Below, piece after piece: positions 1 to 8,083 of a DNA stretch of 64,000 bases. How positions within the stretch are numbered: position 1 is the stretch's first letter; the number at the start of each line of letters is the position of its first letter. Below the pieces are notes generated by a model. That model had not been told where the DNA came from and did not search any database. It saw nothing but the letters and a program-made list of their open reading frames with translations. The position numbers were made by a program, and so were the translations under genes. Origin of the DNA: an uncultured Lachnospiraceae bacterium. GTDB taxonomy: Bacteria > Bacillota > Clostridia > Lachnospirales > Lachnospiraceae. Location: NCBI GenBank assembly GCA_947367855.1, contig CANBFE010000004.1, forward strand, positions 62,001 to 126,000, in the 5' to 3' direction.

Positions 1-1
1 G

Positions 2-769
2 GGGTATCTCATCAAGGGCGTGTCCGACAGAAGGCATCAGGAGCTGCATCCTTCTGAGATTTACCAGATTTTCGAGGAAAATTACATCAACCTTCAGACC
101 GTGTTCCATATTCCGGAATGCCATTTCCGGCAGGAGAAAGGCATCCAGGCTGAGGTGACCATAGAGCAGAACGGGGAGACCAGGATCATCAGAGCAGGAG
201 GAAACGGGCGCCTGGATGCGGTGAGCAATGCCATCAAGACGTATTTCGGCGTCAGCTATCAGCTGTCGGTGTACGAGGAGCATGCCATTTCCAAGGGCTC
301 CAGTTCCCGGGCTGCGGCCTATGTGGCCATTGTCTGCGGCGGAAAACACTACTGGGGCGTGGGTGTGGACGAGGACATTATCAAGGCTTCTATCGGGGCC
401 CTGGCTTCCGCTACCAACAAACTGGCGGTGGAGCAGCACATAACCGAGGGGCGGGAAGAGCGGATTGTGGAGATTATCAGTTTTATCAAAAACGACTACA
501 TGAATGTAACCCTTGACACCCTGTCCGAAGAATTCCATCTTTCCAAACCCTATCTCTCCAAGTATATCAAGGAGAAGGCGGGGATGACTTTTCAGGAGGC
601 GGTGCGCAAGGAGCGGATGAAGAAGGCCCGGACTCTGCTGCGGGAGACGGATATGACGGTGGAATGCGTGGCCGCAGAGGTGGGATACGAGAATGTGGAG
701 CATTTCAACCGCCTCTTCAAGAAGAATTACGGTCTGACGCCGGTGCAGTACCGGAAGCAGGAGGAATAG
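2..769 (+). CDS. 2-isopropylmalate synthase regulatory domain fused to AraC-type DNA-binding domain (5' end outside window)
   Basis: The frame is open to the left edge, so the start lies outside the window. The first ~150 visible residues match the C-terminal allosteric (LeuA dimer) domain of 2-isopropylmalate synthase: the segment GNGRLDAVSNAI, then YEEHAI, SSRAAAYV, and WGVGVDEDIIKASIGALASA. The residues just before it (GYLIKGVSDRRHQEL...) resemble the inter-domain part of the same enzyme, so a catalytic domain may lie upstream. The last ~100 residues form a complete AraC double helix-turn-helix, with DTLSEEFHLSKPYLSKYIKE as the first helix pair and VAAEVGYENVEHFNRLFKKN as the second. In the known enzyme this domain binds leucine for feedback inhibition. 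I infer a leucine-sensing transcription factor or a bifunctional enzyme-regulator. The fold calls are firm; the function of the fusion is inference. Confidence 0.85.
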   Translation, partial: GYLIKGVSDRRHQELHPSEIYQIFEENYINLQTVFHIPECHFRQEKGIQAEVTIEQNGETRIIRAGGNGRLDAVSNAIKTYFGVSYQLSVYEEHAISKGSSSRAAAYVAIVCGGKHYWGVGVDEDIIKASIGALASATNKLAVEQHITEGREERIVEIISFIKNDYMNVTLDTLSEEFHLSKPYLSKYIKEKAGMTFQEAVRKERMKKARTLLRETDMTVECVAAEVGYENVEHFNRLFKKNYGLTPVQYRKQEE

Positions 770-781
770 GAGAGGTTGGGG

Positions 782-823
782 AAGGCAGGGGGACTCAAAA
801 AAGAGAGTACCCTGCCTTTTTCA
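782..823. terminator. Rho-independent terminator, probably bidirectional
   Basis: A 9-bp perfect stem (AAGGCAGGG at 782-790 and CCCTGCCTT at 810-818) is followed by a T run. It lies 12 bp after the AraC-fusion stop codon and overlaps the 3' end of the oppositely oriented Rpn gene, so it can serve both. Confidence 0.8.
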
Positions 824-1796
824 TTTCCCTGCAAAATTCCGCTTCCGGAAGCTTTGCCCGCCGGGCGGCTTCCTCAGGTTTGACCAGTCCGTCATTGACC
901 AGGGAGAAGAGTGTTTTCAGGGTGCCGGATCGTTCACCCTGTTTTTTACCCTGCTTCGTCCCTTGTTTTATCCCCTTTTTCATAGCATATTTTTCAATAT
1001 CGTCTAAAGCCTTACACATATCTGCTTCCTCCTCTCCGCTGTCCTGATTCCACTGGTACTGCAGGCAGTCTTTGAATTTTTTGATATTGGTGCAGGAGTC
1101 TATTACATCGACAGCGCTCCTTGGTATCCGGGAAAAATAGGCCCGGTTATCCTGTATGTATTTTCTGTATTGCTTTGCGGAAGCGGTACGGTTCAGAATG
1201 CCCAACACGTATTTCAGATCAGAGTCCATTTTCTGTAAATCCTTTTCCGGAATGTTTCTCATGGAGACCAGATGGACTCTGTAGTCTCCGGCCAGATCCT
1301 GCAGTTTTTCGGGCAGTGCGGATATGTCTGCAGACATGTCTTTCAGGCACAGGGGACCAGTCCACTGTTTTCTGCCCCAGTAGAGCATTAAATTGAAAAC
1401 AGGTTCCAGTCGGTCTTCCCGCTTATAGAGGTATTTGAAATCGTCGCCGCTTCCGTAATGTACTTTATCTGTGGTATTGCGTTCCTGAATCCGGTCAATG
1501 TTCCTGCCATAGGTAAGGCAGTCCATTTCCATCAGACGCCAGGGATAAGTCAGATTGACAGTTTCCTGGTTTTCCAGTCCCAACAGAAATTGGAATCCCC
1601 ATGCGCGGGCTTTTCCCAGAAAATCCCTCTCCCGGAAGGAAAGTTTTCCGCTGGCATCCCTTACCGGAACAAATCCCCCGGTTTCTTCACAGGCCCAGTC
1701 TTCGGGCAGTTTCTCACCCAGATAGTATTCCAGTACGGACCGGATTCTGTCAGGACGGCTCATGTAGGCTTTCAGTGCATTGTTTGGCGCTCCCAT
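795..1796 (-). CDS. Rpn family recombination-promoting nuclease / PD-(D/E)XK transposase-like protein, copy 1
   Basis: A 333-residue protein that belongs, by its overall layout, to the Rpn/transposase-like nuclease family common in Lachnospiraceae. It has an N-terminal nuclease-like region, a central helical part, a basic glycine-periodic linker (repeats of KQG near residues 283-295) and a short C-terminal helical tail ending AEFCREMKKAGYS. Family members make DNA breaks and promote RecA-independent recombination; that is family knowledge and not tested here. The start is ATG 1796, preceded by GGAAAGG. A longer upstream frame is stopped by TGA at the point where copy 2 reads TGG, but that stretch looks non-coding. 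Copy 2 at 10398-11381 is nearly identical except for a linker four residues shorter. The 3' end reads into the shared terminator. Confidence 0.75.
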   Translation of the reverse strand: MGAPNNALKAYMSRPDRIRSVLEYYLGEKLPEDWACEETGGFVPVRDASGKLSFRERDFLGKARAWGFQFLLGLENQETVNLTYPWRLMEMDCLTYGRNIDRIQERNTTDKVHYGSGDDFKYLYKREDRLEPVFNLMLYWGRKQWTGPLCLKDMSADISALPEKLQDLAGDYRVHLVSMRNIPEKDLQKMDSDLKYVLGILNRTASAKQYRKYIQDNRAYFSRIPRSAVDVIDSCTNIKKFKDCLQYQWNQDSGEEEADMCKALDDIEKYAMKKGIKQGTKQGKKQGERSGTLKTLFSLVNDGLVKPEEAARRAKLPEAEFCREMKKAGYSLF

Positions 1797-2015
1797 GTTT
1801 TCCTTTCCTCAGGGCGGCATGCAAAAATCTCTTCTATGGCGTGTAGAGAGTTCGCCCTGTCTCATGCTAATGATACTTGGTGTAAGCAGGGGACTCTGAA
1901 ATGATAGAAGGTCAGAAATACAGTCTCGCAGGCTCTTGGCTGCGGATGGAATATCCTGCTTGTTGAAAGGGATGTCAGAATATGAATGATACTCTGTCAC
2001 AACCTCTTGTGGCTT

Positions 2016-2044
2016 ATTATATCATGGAAGGCAGGGATGTGCAA
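2016..2044 (-). promoter_or_regulatory. Sigma-A promoter of Rpn copy 1
   Basis: On the minus strand TTGCAC (2044-2039) and TATAAT (2021-2016) are separated by 17 bp. Transcription would start roughly 200 nt before the ATG at 1796, giving a long untranslated leader. The same promoter is present in copy 2. Confidence 0.7.
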
Positions 2045-2100
2045 CAGAAACGTGAAAACCAACCTCATAATGCAAACCTAATAAAAAGCCATTTCTTTTC

Positions 2101-2129
2101 TTGAAAAAACAGGAAAAAGAGTCTATACT
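2101..2129 (+). promoter_or_regulatory. Outward-facing sigma-A promoter at the end of repeat copy A
   Basis: TTGAAA at 2101-2106 and TATACT at 2124-2129 have a 17-bp spacer. It points out of the repeat toward the small helix-turn-helix gene at 2324. The interval to that gene (2130-2323) contains no convincing gene. Confidence 0.7.
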
Positions 2130-2323
2130 GAAAGAAACATTTGCAGCAAGCAGGCGCAAGGGCTTGCTGTGAGGATTTGAAATTGGTTCAGGAAAGGAGT
2201 AGAGTGATATGTTTATATGGAGGAGAGGTTTCGGTTTTCAGATTTCATGAACCGGTAAAGCACCGGGGACGGCGATATAATTGTGCTCTTTTTGATCAGG
2301 GTTTACGATTGAAAGGAGCGAAA

Positions 2324-2611
2324 ATGAATTATATCAACGCGAAGGCCGTATTGCCGGAAGAACTGATAAAAGAGATACAGAAATACGTAAACGGCATTAG
2401 TTTATACATACCGCAGCTGCCACGGGAAAGAGGGGTCTGCAGCTATAGGATGGAGCTGTGCCGGAGAAACCAGGAAATCTGCAGACTGTTTCTGCAGGGG
2501 AAAAAGGTGCCGGAACTGGCCGCGCAATATTATCTGTCAGAGAAGAGCATCTACCGGATTCTGGGTGAGATGCGGGAGAGAAATGGGAATTCTGGACAGC
2601 AGAAAGCCTGA
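2324..2611 (+). CDS. Small CD3324-type helix-turn-helix protein
   Basis: A 95-residue protein. The start is ATG 2324 behind GAAAGGAGCG; the frame extends upstream but without a better ribosome binding site. The N-terminus (INAKAVLPEELIKEIQKYV, then GISLYIP) is the hallmark of the CD3324 family found across Clostridia. Residues ~60-85 (VPELAAQYYLSEKSIYRIL) form a helix-turn-helix like that of Mor/C-type activators. It probably binds DNA, with unknown targets. It stands alone, transcribed from the promoter inside the neighbouring repeat, so its expression may have been changed by the duplication. Family call good; role unknown. Confidence 0.75.
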   Translation: MNYINAKAVLPEELIKEIQKYVNGISLYIPQLPRERGVCSYRMELCRRNQEICRLFLQGKKVPELAAQYYLSEKSIYRILGEMRERNGNSGQQKA

Positions 2612-2742
2612 AAGAAGGAAATGGTGTTACTGTTTACAGGTTCCTTCGCGAAATGGTTTCTCCTGTTCTTTTTGACTGAAGGATAAGAATGACACACAGG
2701 CGTTTCCATGTTACACTGGGATCAAACAGGAGGATAAGAGAC

Positions 2743-3279
2743 ATGGAAAAAGGAAGAATCATTTTTTTAAATGGTGTTACCAGTGCGGGAAAAACGTCTA
2801 TTGTGGAAGCGCTTCAGGACCGGGAGGATGTATTTTTTTATGTGGTGGCCAATGACCTGTTTCAGGAAATGGTGGGGGAGCGGTATTTGCGTGATAATTA
2901 CTGGAAATATCTCAGCGAGGTGATTCTCATGATGTACCATTCGGCAAAGCTGTATTCCGATATGGGGAAGAATGTTATTATTGACGGAATTCTGGTGGAG
3001 AGGGAAGAACTGAAGCCCCATTATCTCCGGCTTCTGGAAATTCTGAAAGACAATCCCCTGGATATTGTAGAGGTATATTGTCCGTTGGAGGTGTGCAGAC
3101 AGCGAAACATTATCCGTGGAGACAGGTACGAAAATCAGTCACAGGAGCAGTACGAAATAATGGCCAAAGATATTCGATACAGCGCCAGAGTAGATACAAG
3201 TGCCTGCAGTGCGCATGAATGCGCGGAGCAGATTATCAGGGAGCTGTTCGCCGGACTCTGCTGCGGAAGACAGATATGA
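2743..3279 (+). CDS. Chloramphenicol phosphotransferase-like P-loop kinase
   Basis: A 178-residue protein with start ATG 2743 after AGGAGG. A Walker A motif, GVTSAGKTS, lies at residues ~10-18, directly after a beta strand (RIIFLNG). An aspartate-rich strand, NVIIDGILVE, is at ~75-84, and the lid region EVCRQRNIIRGDR is at ~121-133. Order and length match the chloramphenicol phosphotransferase family, whose founding enzyme phosphorylates the C3 hydroxyl of chloramphenicol in its producer. In gut Clostridia these homologues have unknown substrates, and resistance should not be assumed. The last ~9 residues are encoded by DNA that in another frame resembles the tail of an AraC gene, so the native C-terminus may have been replaced. 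No operon partner is seen. Confidence 0.7.
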   Translation: MEKGRIIFLNGVTSAGKTSIVEALQDREDVFFYVVANDLFQEMVGERYLRDNYWKYLSEVILMMYHSAKLYSDMGKNVIIDGILVEREELKPHYLRLLEILKDNPLDIVEVYCPLEVCRQRNIIRGDRYENQSQEQYEIMAKDIRYSARVDTSACSAHECAEQIIRELFAGLCCGRQI

Positions 3280-3308
3280 CCAAGGTGCAGTACCGGAAGC
3301 GGGGAGAA
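3252..3308 (+). pseudogene. Remnant of an AraC-family gene tail with internal deletion
   Basis: In frame with 3252, 19 codons read RTLLRKTDMT followed by KVQYRKRGE. The gene at the left edge of the window has RTLLRETDMT and, 29 residues later, PVQYRKQEE. The nucleotides also agree closely (cggactctgctgcgg.agac and ggtgcagtaccggaagc). It therefore looks like the end of an AraC gene from which the second helix-turn-helix has been deleted. It overlaps the 3' end of the kinase gene in a different frame. The 115 bp between here and the LysR gene hold nothing else recognisable. Confidence 0.5.
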
Positions 3309-3423
3309 TCGGAGCGCCTGGAGACAGACCGGCGGGAATCCTTCTCTGAGATGGAAGAAGCAAATCAGAGGAAACGCTTTCGGCATCGGGGAAAAGGAAA
3401 CCGGCAGCAGGCGCTGCGGAAAA

Positions 3424-4317
3424 TCAGCAGCAATAAGTTTTCAGATACTTATAAAAGGTATCCGCCGCAAGACTTTTCCCCCGGGTCTTGTCGGAGACAA
3501 TCCGGATTGACCGTTTCGGAGGCGGGCAATCCAGTTCTATCCGCACCAGGTTTCCGCTTTCCAGGGAAGGCAGCGCCAGTTTTTCCGGGACAAAGCCGAT
3601 GCCCAGATTCAGTTGGATCAGGGGCAGCATCAGATCCGAGGTGGCAACCTCCATATCGGGTTCCATATCAAGCTGATGGCTGATAAAAAAGTCCTTGTAG
3701 AAACGATAAGTGGCGCTGTCTCTGCCAAGACTGATCCAGGGATATTTTTTGATATCCTGCAATGCCACAGGCGCTTTGCCCAAATACCGAAAATAGCTTC
3801 CGCCTGTCAGTATTTCCTGAAAATCAAGTACATTTGCACTGGAAAACGTTTTCGGAAGTTCATAAGGCGTTGTTATGACGCAAAAATCCAGTTTACCGCT
3901 GAGCAGATGCTTTGTTATTTCAGGTGTGGTATGATTGTGGATTTTCATCCTGACGGCAGGATACATCCGCTTGAAATCCTGGAGCACATGAAGCAGGAAG
4001 AGGTGAAGCGCCGTCTCGGTTGCGCCGATTTCCACAGTGCCGCTTCTCAAGGTGTCCTGCCGGCACAGCTCTTCCTGGGCGTTCAGCAGATGGCGGAAGG
4101 CAATTTCCACATGGGAATAGAGCAGCTTACCCTCTTCCGTCAGGCTGATGCCCCGTGCTTCCCGGATAAATAATCTGCAGTTCAGCTGTGCTTCCAACAG
4201 CTTCATGATTCTTGTCACATTGGGCTGATTGCTGCCAAGGGCCATGGCGGCCTTGGTCAGATTCCCGTATTTGGCCACATAATAGAAAATCTTATAATAT
4301 TCAAAATTAATATCCAT
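3424..4317 (-). CDS. LysR family transcriptional regulator
   Basis: A 297-residue LysR-type regulator, the usual length. The winged helix-turn-helix occupies residues ~1-62 (FYYVAKYGNLTKAAMALGSNQ, then VTRIMKLLEAQLNCRLFIR), and the effector-binding domain runs from ~90 to the end. It is transcribed divergently from the MATE transporter gene at 4460 across a 142-bp AT-rich gap containing a 16-bp palindrome. LysR proteins typically regulate the divergent neighbour, so MATE expression is the natural target (inference). No ligand can be read from the sequence. Confidence 0.92.
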   Translation of the reverse strand: MDINFEYYKIFYYVAKYGNLTKAAMALGSNQPNVTRIMKLLEAQLNCRLFIREARGISLTEEGKLLYSHVEIAFRHLLNAQEELCRQDTLRSGTVEIGATETALHLFLLHVLQDFKRMYPAVRMKIHNHTTPEITKHLLSGKLDFCVITTPYELPKTFSSANVLDFQEILTGGSYFRYLGKAPVALQDIKKYPWISLGRDSATYRFYKDFFISHQLDMEPDMEVATSDLMLPLIQLNLGIGFVPEKLALPSLESGNLVRIELDCPPPKRSIRIVSDKTRGKSLAADTFYKYLKTYCC

Positions 4318-4369
4318 ATATTTTTTATATACCTCTAATTTAATGTATGTATTTTTCGTATTGTATCAC

Positions 4370-4385
4370 CTGTATTATAATACAG
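4370..4385. promoter_or_regulatory. 16-bp perfect palindrome between lysR and MATE genes, overlapping -10 boxes
   Basis: CTGTATTATAATACAG is a perfect palindrome. It contains TATAAT (4376-4381) on the plus strand and, by symmetry, on the minus strand. It therefore can hold the -10 elements of both divergent genes and is a candidate operator. Convincing -35 boxes are absent, consistent with an activated promoter. Confidence 0.5.
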
Positions 4386-4459
4386 TGCAGGAAGAAAAAC
4401 AACTTTTCACAATCAGGTATATACAACCTTTTATTTAGAGCAAAAGAGGATATGATACG

Positions 4460-5800
4460 ATGAATAAAGATCTCACGATAGGAAAACCGGAAAAGGTATT
4501 GCGCCAGTTCTGTCTGCCCCTGTTTGGCAGCATTGTTTTTCAGCAGCTCTACAACATTGCGGACAGCCTGGTGGCAGGGAAGTTTGTGGGCGAAAATGCT
4601 CTGGCTGCTGTAGGGAACAGCTATGAAATCACCCTGATCTTCCTTGCGTTTGCTTTCGGCTGCAATATAGGCTGTTCCGTTATTGTTTCACGGCTGTTCG
4701 GCGCAAAGGAATATGGCAGGATGAAAACAGCGGTGACCACAGCCTGCGTTTTCAGCGGAGTGCTCTGCGGCATATTGATGGCGGCAGGGATAGCGGGCTG
4801 TGCCTCCATGCTGCGGCTCATCCGGACACCCCAGGAAGTGTTTGCGGATTCGGCCCTTTATCTGGATATCTATGTTTGGGGGCTGCCCTTTGTCTTTTTT
4901 TATAATATTGCAACCGGAATTTTTTCCGCTCTGGGAGATTCCAGAACGCCTTTTCTCTTTCTGGCCATTTCTTCCACATCCAACATAGGGGTGGATATCC
5001 TGTTTGTGGAGGCATTTGAAATGGGCGTTTCCGGGGTTGCCTGGGCAACCTTTCTGTGTCAGGGAGTCAGCTGCATTCTGGCTGTGGCTGTTGTATGGAA
5101 ACGATTGGGAAAGATCAGAAGCCAGGAGAAACCGGCATTTTTTGACTGGGGACTTCTAAAAAAGATTTTGGCGGTGGCCGTACCCAGTATCCTGCAGCAG
5201 AGTTTTATTTCTGTGGGAAACATTCTGATTCAGAGTGTCATCAACGGTTTTGGCGCATCTGTTATGGCAGGGTATTCTGCTGCAGTCAAGCTGAATAATA
5301 TGGTCATAACCTCCTTTACTACCATTGGCAATGGAATCTCCAATTTTGCGGCTCAGAATCTGGGGGCCAGAAAATACGGGCGGATCAGGGAGGGCTTTCG
5401 GGCGGGCCTGAAAATGGTCTGGTGTCTGTGTGTTCCCTTCTGTATTCTATATCTGTTTTTCGGCGGACACCTGCTGCTGCTGTTTCTGGAGAGGGACTCC
5501 GCAGCAGCTTTGGAGACGGGCAGGCAGTTTTTGTGGATTCTGTCGCCGTTTTACTTCATCGTATCGGCCAAACTGGTTGCAGACGGGATTCTCCGCGGAC
5601 TCAGCGCCATGGGACAGTTTATGACAGCTACATTGGTGGATCTGGTTCTGCGTGTTCTTCTGGCATTTGTGCTTTCGGCCTGGACAGGGCAGGCCTTGGG
5701 CATATGGTGTGCCTGGCCTGTGGGGTGGACCATTGCCATGGCAATCTCCGTTTTCTTCTATTACAGGAAAAGCGGAGCCTGTCTTCAGAGCGGGGGGTAA
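4460..5800 (+). CDS. MATE family efflux transporter
   Basis: A 446-residue polytopic membrane protein with about 12 hydrophobic segments in two similar halves, the MATE layout (typical length 440-460). The N-terminus (PEKVLRQFCLPLFGSIVFQQLYN, then DSLVAGKFVGENALAAVG) is the characteristic first helix pair of the DinF/NorM-like bacterial group. Members export drugs or metabolites using an Na+ or H+ gradient. It lies downstream of a divergent LysR gene. Its last 16 bp overlap the convergent histidine kinase gene. The substrate is unknown. Confidence 0.93.
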   Translation: MNKDLTIGKPEKVLRQFCLPLFGSIVFQQLYNIADSLVAGKFVGENALAAVGNSYEITLIFLAFAFGCNIGCSVIVSRLFGAKEYGRMKTAVTTACVFSGVLCGILMAAGIAGCASMLRLIRTPQEVFADSALYLDIYVWGLPFVFFYNIATGIFSALGDSRTPFLFLAISSTSNIGVDILFVEAFEMGVSGVAWATFLCQGVSCILAVAVVWKRLGKIRSQEKPAFFDWGLLKKILAVAVPSILQQSFISVGNILIQSVINGFGASVMAGYSAAVKLNNMVITSFTTIGNGISNFAAQNLGARKYGRIREGFRAGLKMVWCLCVPFCILYLFFGGHLLLLFLERDSAAALETGRQFLWILSPFYFIVSAKLVADGILRGLSAMGQFMTATLVDLVLRVLLAFVLSAWTGQALGIWCAWPVGWTIAMAISVFFYYRKSGACLQSGG

Positions 5801-7188
5801 ATTGATTTTGGTATGATCAGTACGACTTTGAATCCGCCGTATTCGCTGTGGTCAATACACATTGTTCCATTATGGCCTTTTATAATCTGTTTCACAATAA
5901 GCAATCCCAGGCCATGCCGCTGTTGGGTTGTATTGGTGTCGCAGATCATATAATGGGGTGTCTTGTTTAATCGGTCAATCTGTTGGTCGGAAGCTCCTGT
6001 CCCGTTATCTTCAATGCAGATTCTGCAGGCCTTGTTGTCCTCATCCACCGACGCATAAATCACACAGCCGTTTTCATTGTGGTTGATGCTGTTCTGAATC
6101 AGGTTTGCTATTGCGCGCTTGAGCAAATCCTTGTCCGCGTTAATGTAACAGGCAGACAGGGTATCCGCAGTTTTCCATTCAAAGGAAAAGGTATCCTCAA
6201 TATTCGTGTTCATAAAATCCACAACAACCTGCCGGACAATGGAGACTGCATTTTCCTGTTTCCTTGTCAGCGGCTGCATATCATATTCAAGTTTGGAAGC
6301 GAGATTGAGGTCATTAATTAAGTCTTTCATTCGGCTGCTTTGCCTTACAATGACAGCGGCCTTTTTCCGCTCGGTTTCCGGCAGAGTTTCTGAAGCTTCC
6401 AACTGTCCGGCATACCCCAGAATCATGGACAGAGGCGTTCTGACATCATGGGAAACGCCCGCAATCCAGTTTGCCCTTGCAGTTTCTTTTTTTCGCAGCT
6501 GTTCTGCCTGGTTTTGCAGGATTGCAGACGTTTTGTTGATTTTTTCGGCCAATTCAGAGAGTATCCCTTGTTCCTTCAGGCAGACAGGGCTGCCCTTTGA
6601 CAAATCCTGTATTCCATTGGTTATTGGCCGGATGGAACGCAGCAGCCTTGCATCAACAGCAGCATAGATGAGGAAAATAAACACAACATTGACCGCCAAA
6701 AGAAGCATTGTGTTCCTGGGTAAATCTGCAATAAAGCCATAGTCCCAGCTTGCTCTTGTATGCTTCCAAAATCTATCCTTGGGATAGCCCAATACCAACA
6801 ATCCGTTCTGGGCTGCTCCCGTAAATGTGGGGTATCCGTCTATATAGCCGCGGGTTAGCTCCGCTATATCCCACAAGGTGTACTGCAGAGGAATATTGTC
6901 AGGCAGATGGTCTGTGTGCCATACAACCTGCCGCGTATCATTGTCAATGAGGACAGCCCAGGCATTTTCTTCCTTTAGATTCGCCATAATATCATCAGAA
7001 AGGGAATAGCCGCCATCTGTTAATTGCAATGCGGCTGCTGCATGATCCGCCATATCCCAGGGAGAAAATGTTGACGCATTTCTGACAAATAGGATGGCAA
7101 AAAAAGTAATATTCAAAATAACAAGCAGTATTATGCTTAACGTCATGATTCCCATAAAGCGGCGTATTAGTTTCGGAATACTTTTCAT
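5785..7188 (-). CDS. Sensor histidine kinase (antimicrobial-peptide-type locus)
   Basis: A 467-residue kinase with one transmembrane helix at ~12-35, an extracytoplasmic domain of ~120 residues, a second helix at ~160-180, a HAMP-like linker, the H-box VSHDVRTPLSMILG (phospho-acceptor His near 250) and a HATPase domain with the N-box LIQNSINHN and G-box HGLGLLIVKQI. It lies one base after the response regulator gene and is surely co-transcribed with it. The pair faces a three-gene ABC transporter of the lantibiotic protection type, the arrangement seen in Cpr/Nis-like systems that sense peptide antibiotics. The ligand is inferred from context only. Confidence 0.9.
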   Translation of the reverse strand: MKSIPKLIRRFMGIMTLSIILLVILNITFFAILFVRNASTFSPWDMADHAAAALQLTDGGYSLSDDIMANLKEENAWAVLIDNDTRQVVWHTDHLPDNIPLQYTLWDIAELTRGYIDGYPTFTGAAQNGLLVLGYPKDRFWKHTRASWDYGFIADLPRNTMLLLAVNVVFIFLIYAAVDARLLRSIRPITNGIQDLSKGSPVCLKEQGILSELAEKINKTSAILQNQAEQLRKKETARANWIAGVSHDVRTPLSMILGYAGQLEASETLPETERKKAAVIVRQSSRMKDLINDLNLASKLEYDMQPLTRKQENAVSIVRQVVVDFMNTNIEDTFSFEWKTADTLSACYINADKDLLKRAIANLIQNSINHNENGCVIYASVDEDNKACRICIEDNGTGASDQQIDRLNKTPHYMICDTNTTQQRHGLGLLIVKQIIKGHNGTMCIDHSEYGGFKVVLIIPKSIYPPL

Positions 7189-7189
7189 G

Positions 7190-7894
7190 CTATTTCCCTT
7201 CTACAATTAACTTATAACCTAATCCCTTGACGGTAACCAACGAGACTGGGCGCGAGGGATTTTGTTCTATTTTTTCTCTGATACGGCGTATATGCGCCAT
7301 TAAAGAATTCTCATATCCAAAGGGATTGTCGCCCCATGCCGCTTCGCACAATGCGTCAATCGTGACAATACGCCCTGCATTGCGGTATAAGACGGACAGC
7401 AAATCATGTTCTTTTGCTGTCAATGGGATATGTTCTCCCTGTTTGATGACTTCGGCACGGGAAAAATCAATTTGGCTGTCACGCAGGCATACAAGAGGAT
7501 TTTCGTCTTTGTAGCTTCTGCGCAGGATTGCCAGGACACGAAACAAAAGCTCTTTGGGCAAAAAAGGCTTTACGATATAATCATCAGCCTCCAAACCAAA
7601 GCCTTTGAATTTATCATCCTCTTCACCCCGGGCAGTCAGAAAAAGAATAGGGTAATCGCCGCCTTTCTTTAACTGCTCCATTAAAGCAAACCCGTTCCCG
7701 TCCGGAAGCATTACGTCAAGTATGGCCAATTCCGGACGAAATTTTCCCGCCTGTTCCATGGCTTCCTTCACATTTTTTGCCGTTTTGATATTTTGAAATC
7801 CGTAATCCTTCAAAATCGACAGAACCAGATCCAAAAGCGCCTGTTCATCGTCAACGAGCAGGATGCGTTTATTCAGCAGATAATCTTCCTTCAT
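7190..7894 (-). CDS. OmpR/PhoB-family response regulator
   Basis: A 234-residue protein from ATG 7894 (ribosome site AAAGGAGAG); a GTG six codons upstream is possible but lies on the ribosome site itself. The receiver domain covers ~8-120, with the phospho-accepting Asp in LAILDVMLPDG (~59), the acidic pair in LLVDDEQ and the Lys in DDYIVKPF. The C-terminal winged helix (~135-230) includes LTAKEHDLLSVLYRNAGRIV and VTVKGLGYKL. It is partnered by the adjacent kinase. A likely binding site is the pair of ATGTAAGG direct repeats upstream of the ABC operon at 8003-8021. Confidence 0.93.
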   Translation of the reverse strand: MKEDYLLNKRILLVDDEQALLDLVLSILKDYGFQNIKTAKNVKEAMEQAGKFRPELAILDVMLPDGNGFALMEQLKKGGDYPILFLTARGEEDDKFKGFGLEADDYIVKPFLPKELLFRVLAILRRSYKDENPLVCLRDSQIDFSRAEVIKQGEHIPLTAKEHDLLSVLYRNAGRIVTIDALCEAAWGDNPFGYENSLMAHIRRIREKIEQNPSRPVSLVTVKGLGYKLIVEGK

Positions 7895-8002
7895 AGTACA
7901 CTCTCCTTTCACAGCCTTTCCCTTCGCCGGGCATCAAAAGCTTCCGGCCCTGAATAAGGTCATTTTACCATATAATTGTGATTTTGTTTGGGTTTTCCGA
8001 AA

Positions 8003-8021
8003 ATGTAAGGTAGATGTAAGG
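8003..8021 (+). promoter_or_regulatory. Tandem ATGTAAGG repeats, probable response-regulator box
   Basis: ATGTAAGG occurs at 8003-8010 and 8014-8021, 11 bp apart start to start, about one helical turn. This is the usual geometry for a dimer of an OmpR-type regulator. A -10-like TATTAT lies at 8053-8058 without a good -35, so the repeats sit where an activator replaces it. The ABC operon ATG is at 8084. Confidence 0.5.
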
Positions 8022-8083
8022 GAAAGGGAATGTTGCCGCAAGGTTGCGTTGGTATTATGTAGGCAACGAAAGGAGATGGTTTT

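Larger units (their letters stand above)
808..2150. repeat. Direct repeat copy A (Rpn gene plus upstream promoters)
   Basis: This stretch aligns by eye with 10405-11720 in the same orientation. It covers the nuclease gene, its ~200-nt leader and two diverging promoters. Identity is very high across gene and leader and falls in the last ~100 bp, where copy A carries a short insertion near 2068-2085. No terminal inverted repeats or target-site duplications are evident, so duplication by recombination is as likely as transposition. Confidence 0.8.

Noticed and set aside
1797..2000. Nonsense mutation (TGA versus TGG in copy 2) truncating Rpn copy 1
   Set aside because: The start used by both copies is the ATG with a good ribosome site downstream of that codon. 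In the upstream stretch all four differences between copies change or end the protein and none is silent, so the stretch is best read as untranslated leader.
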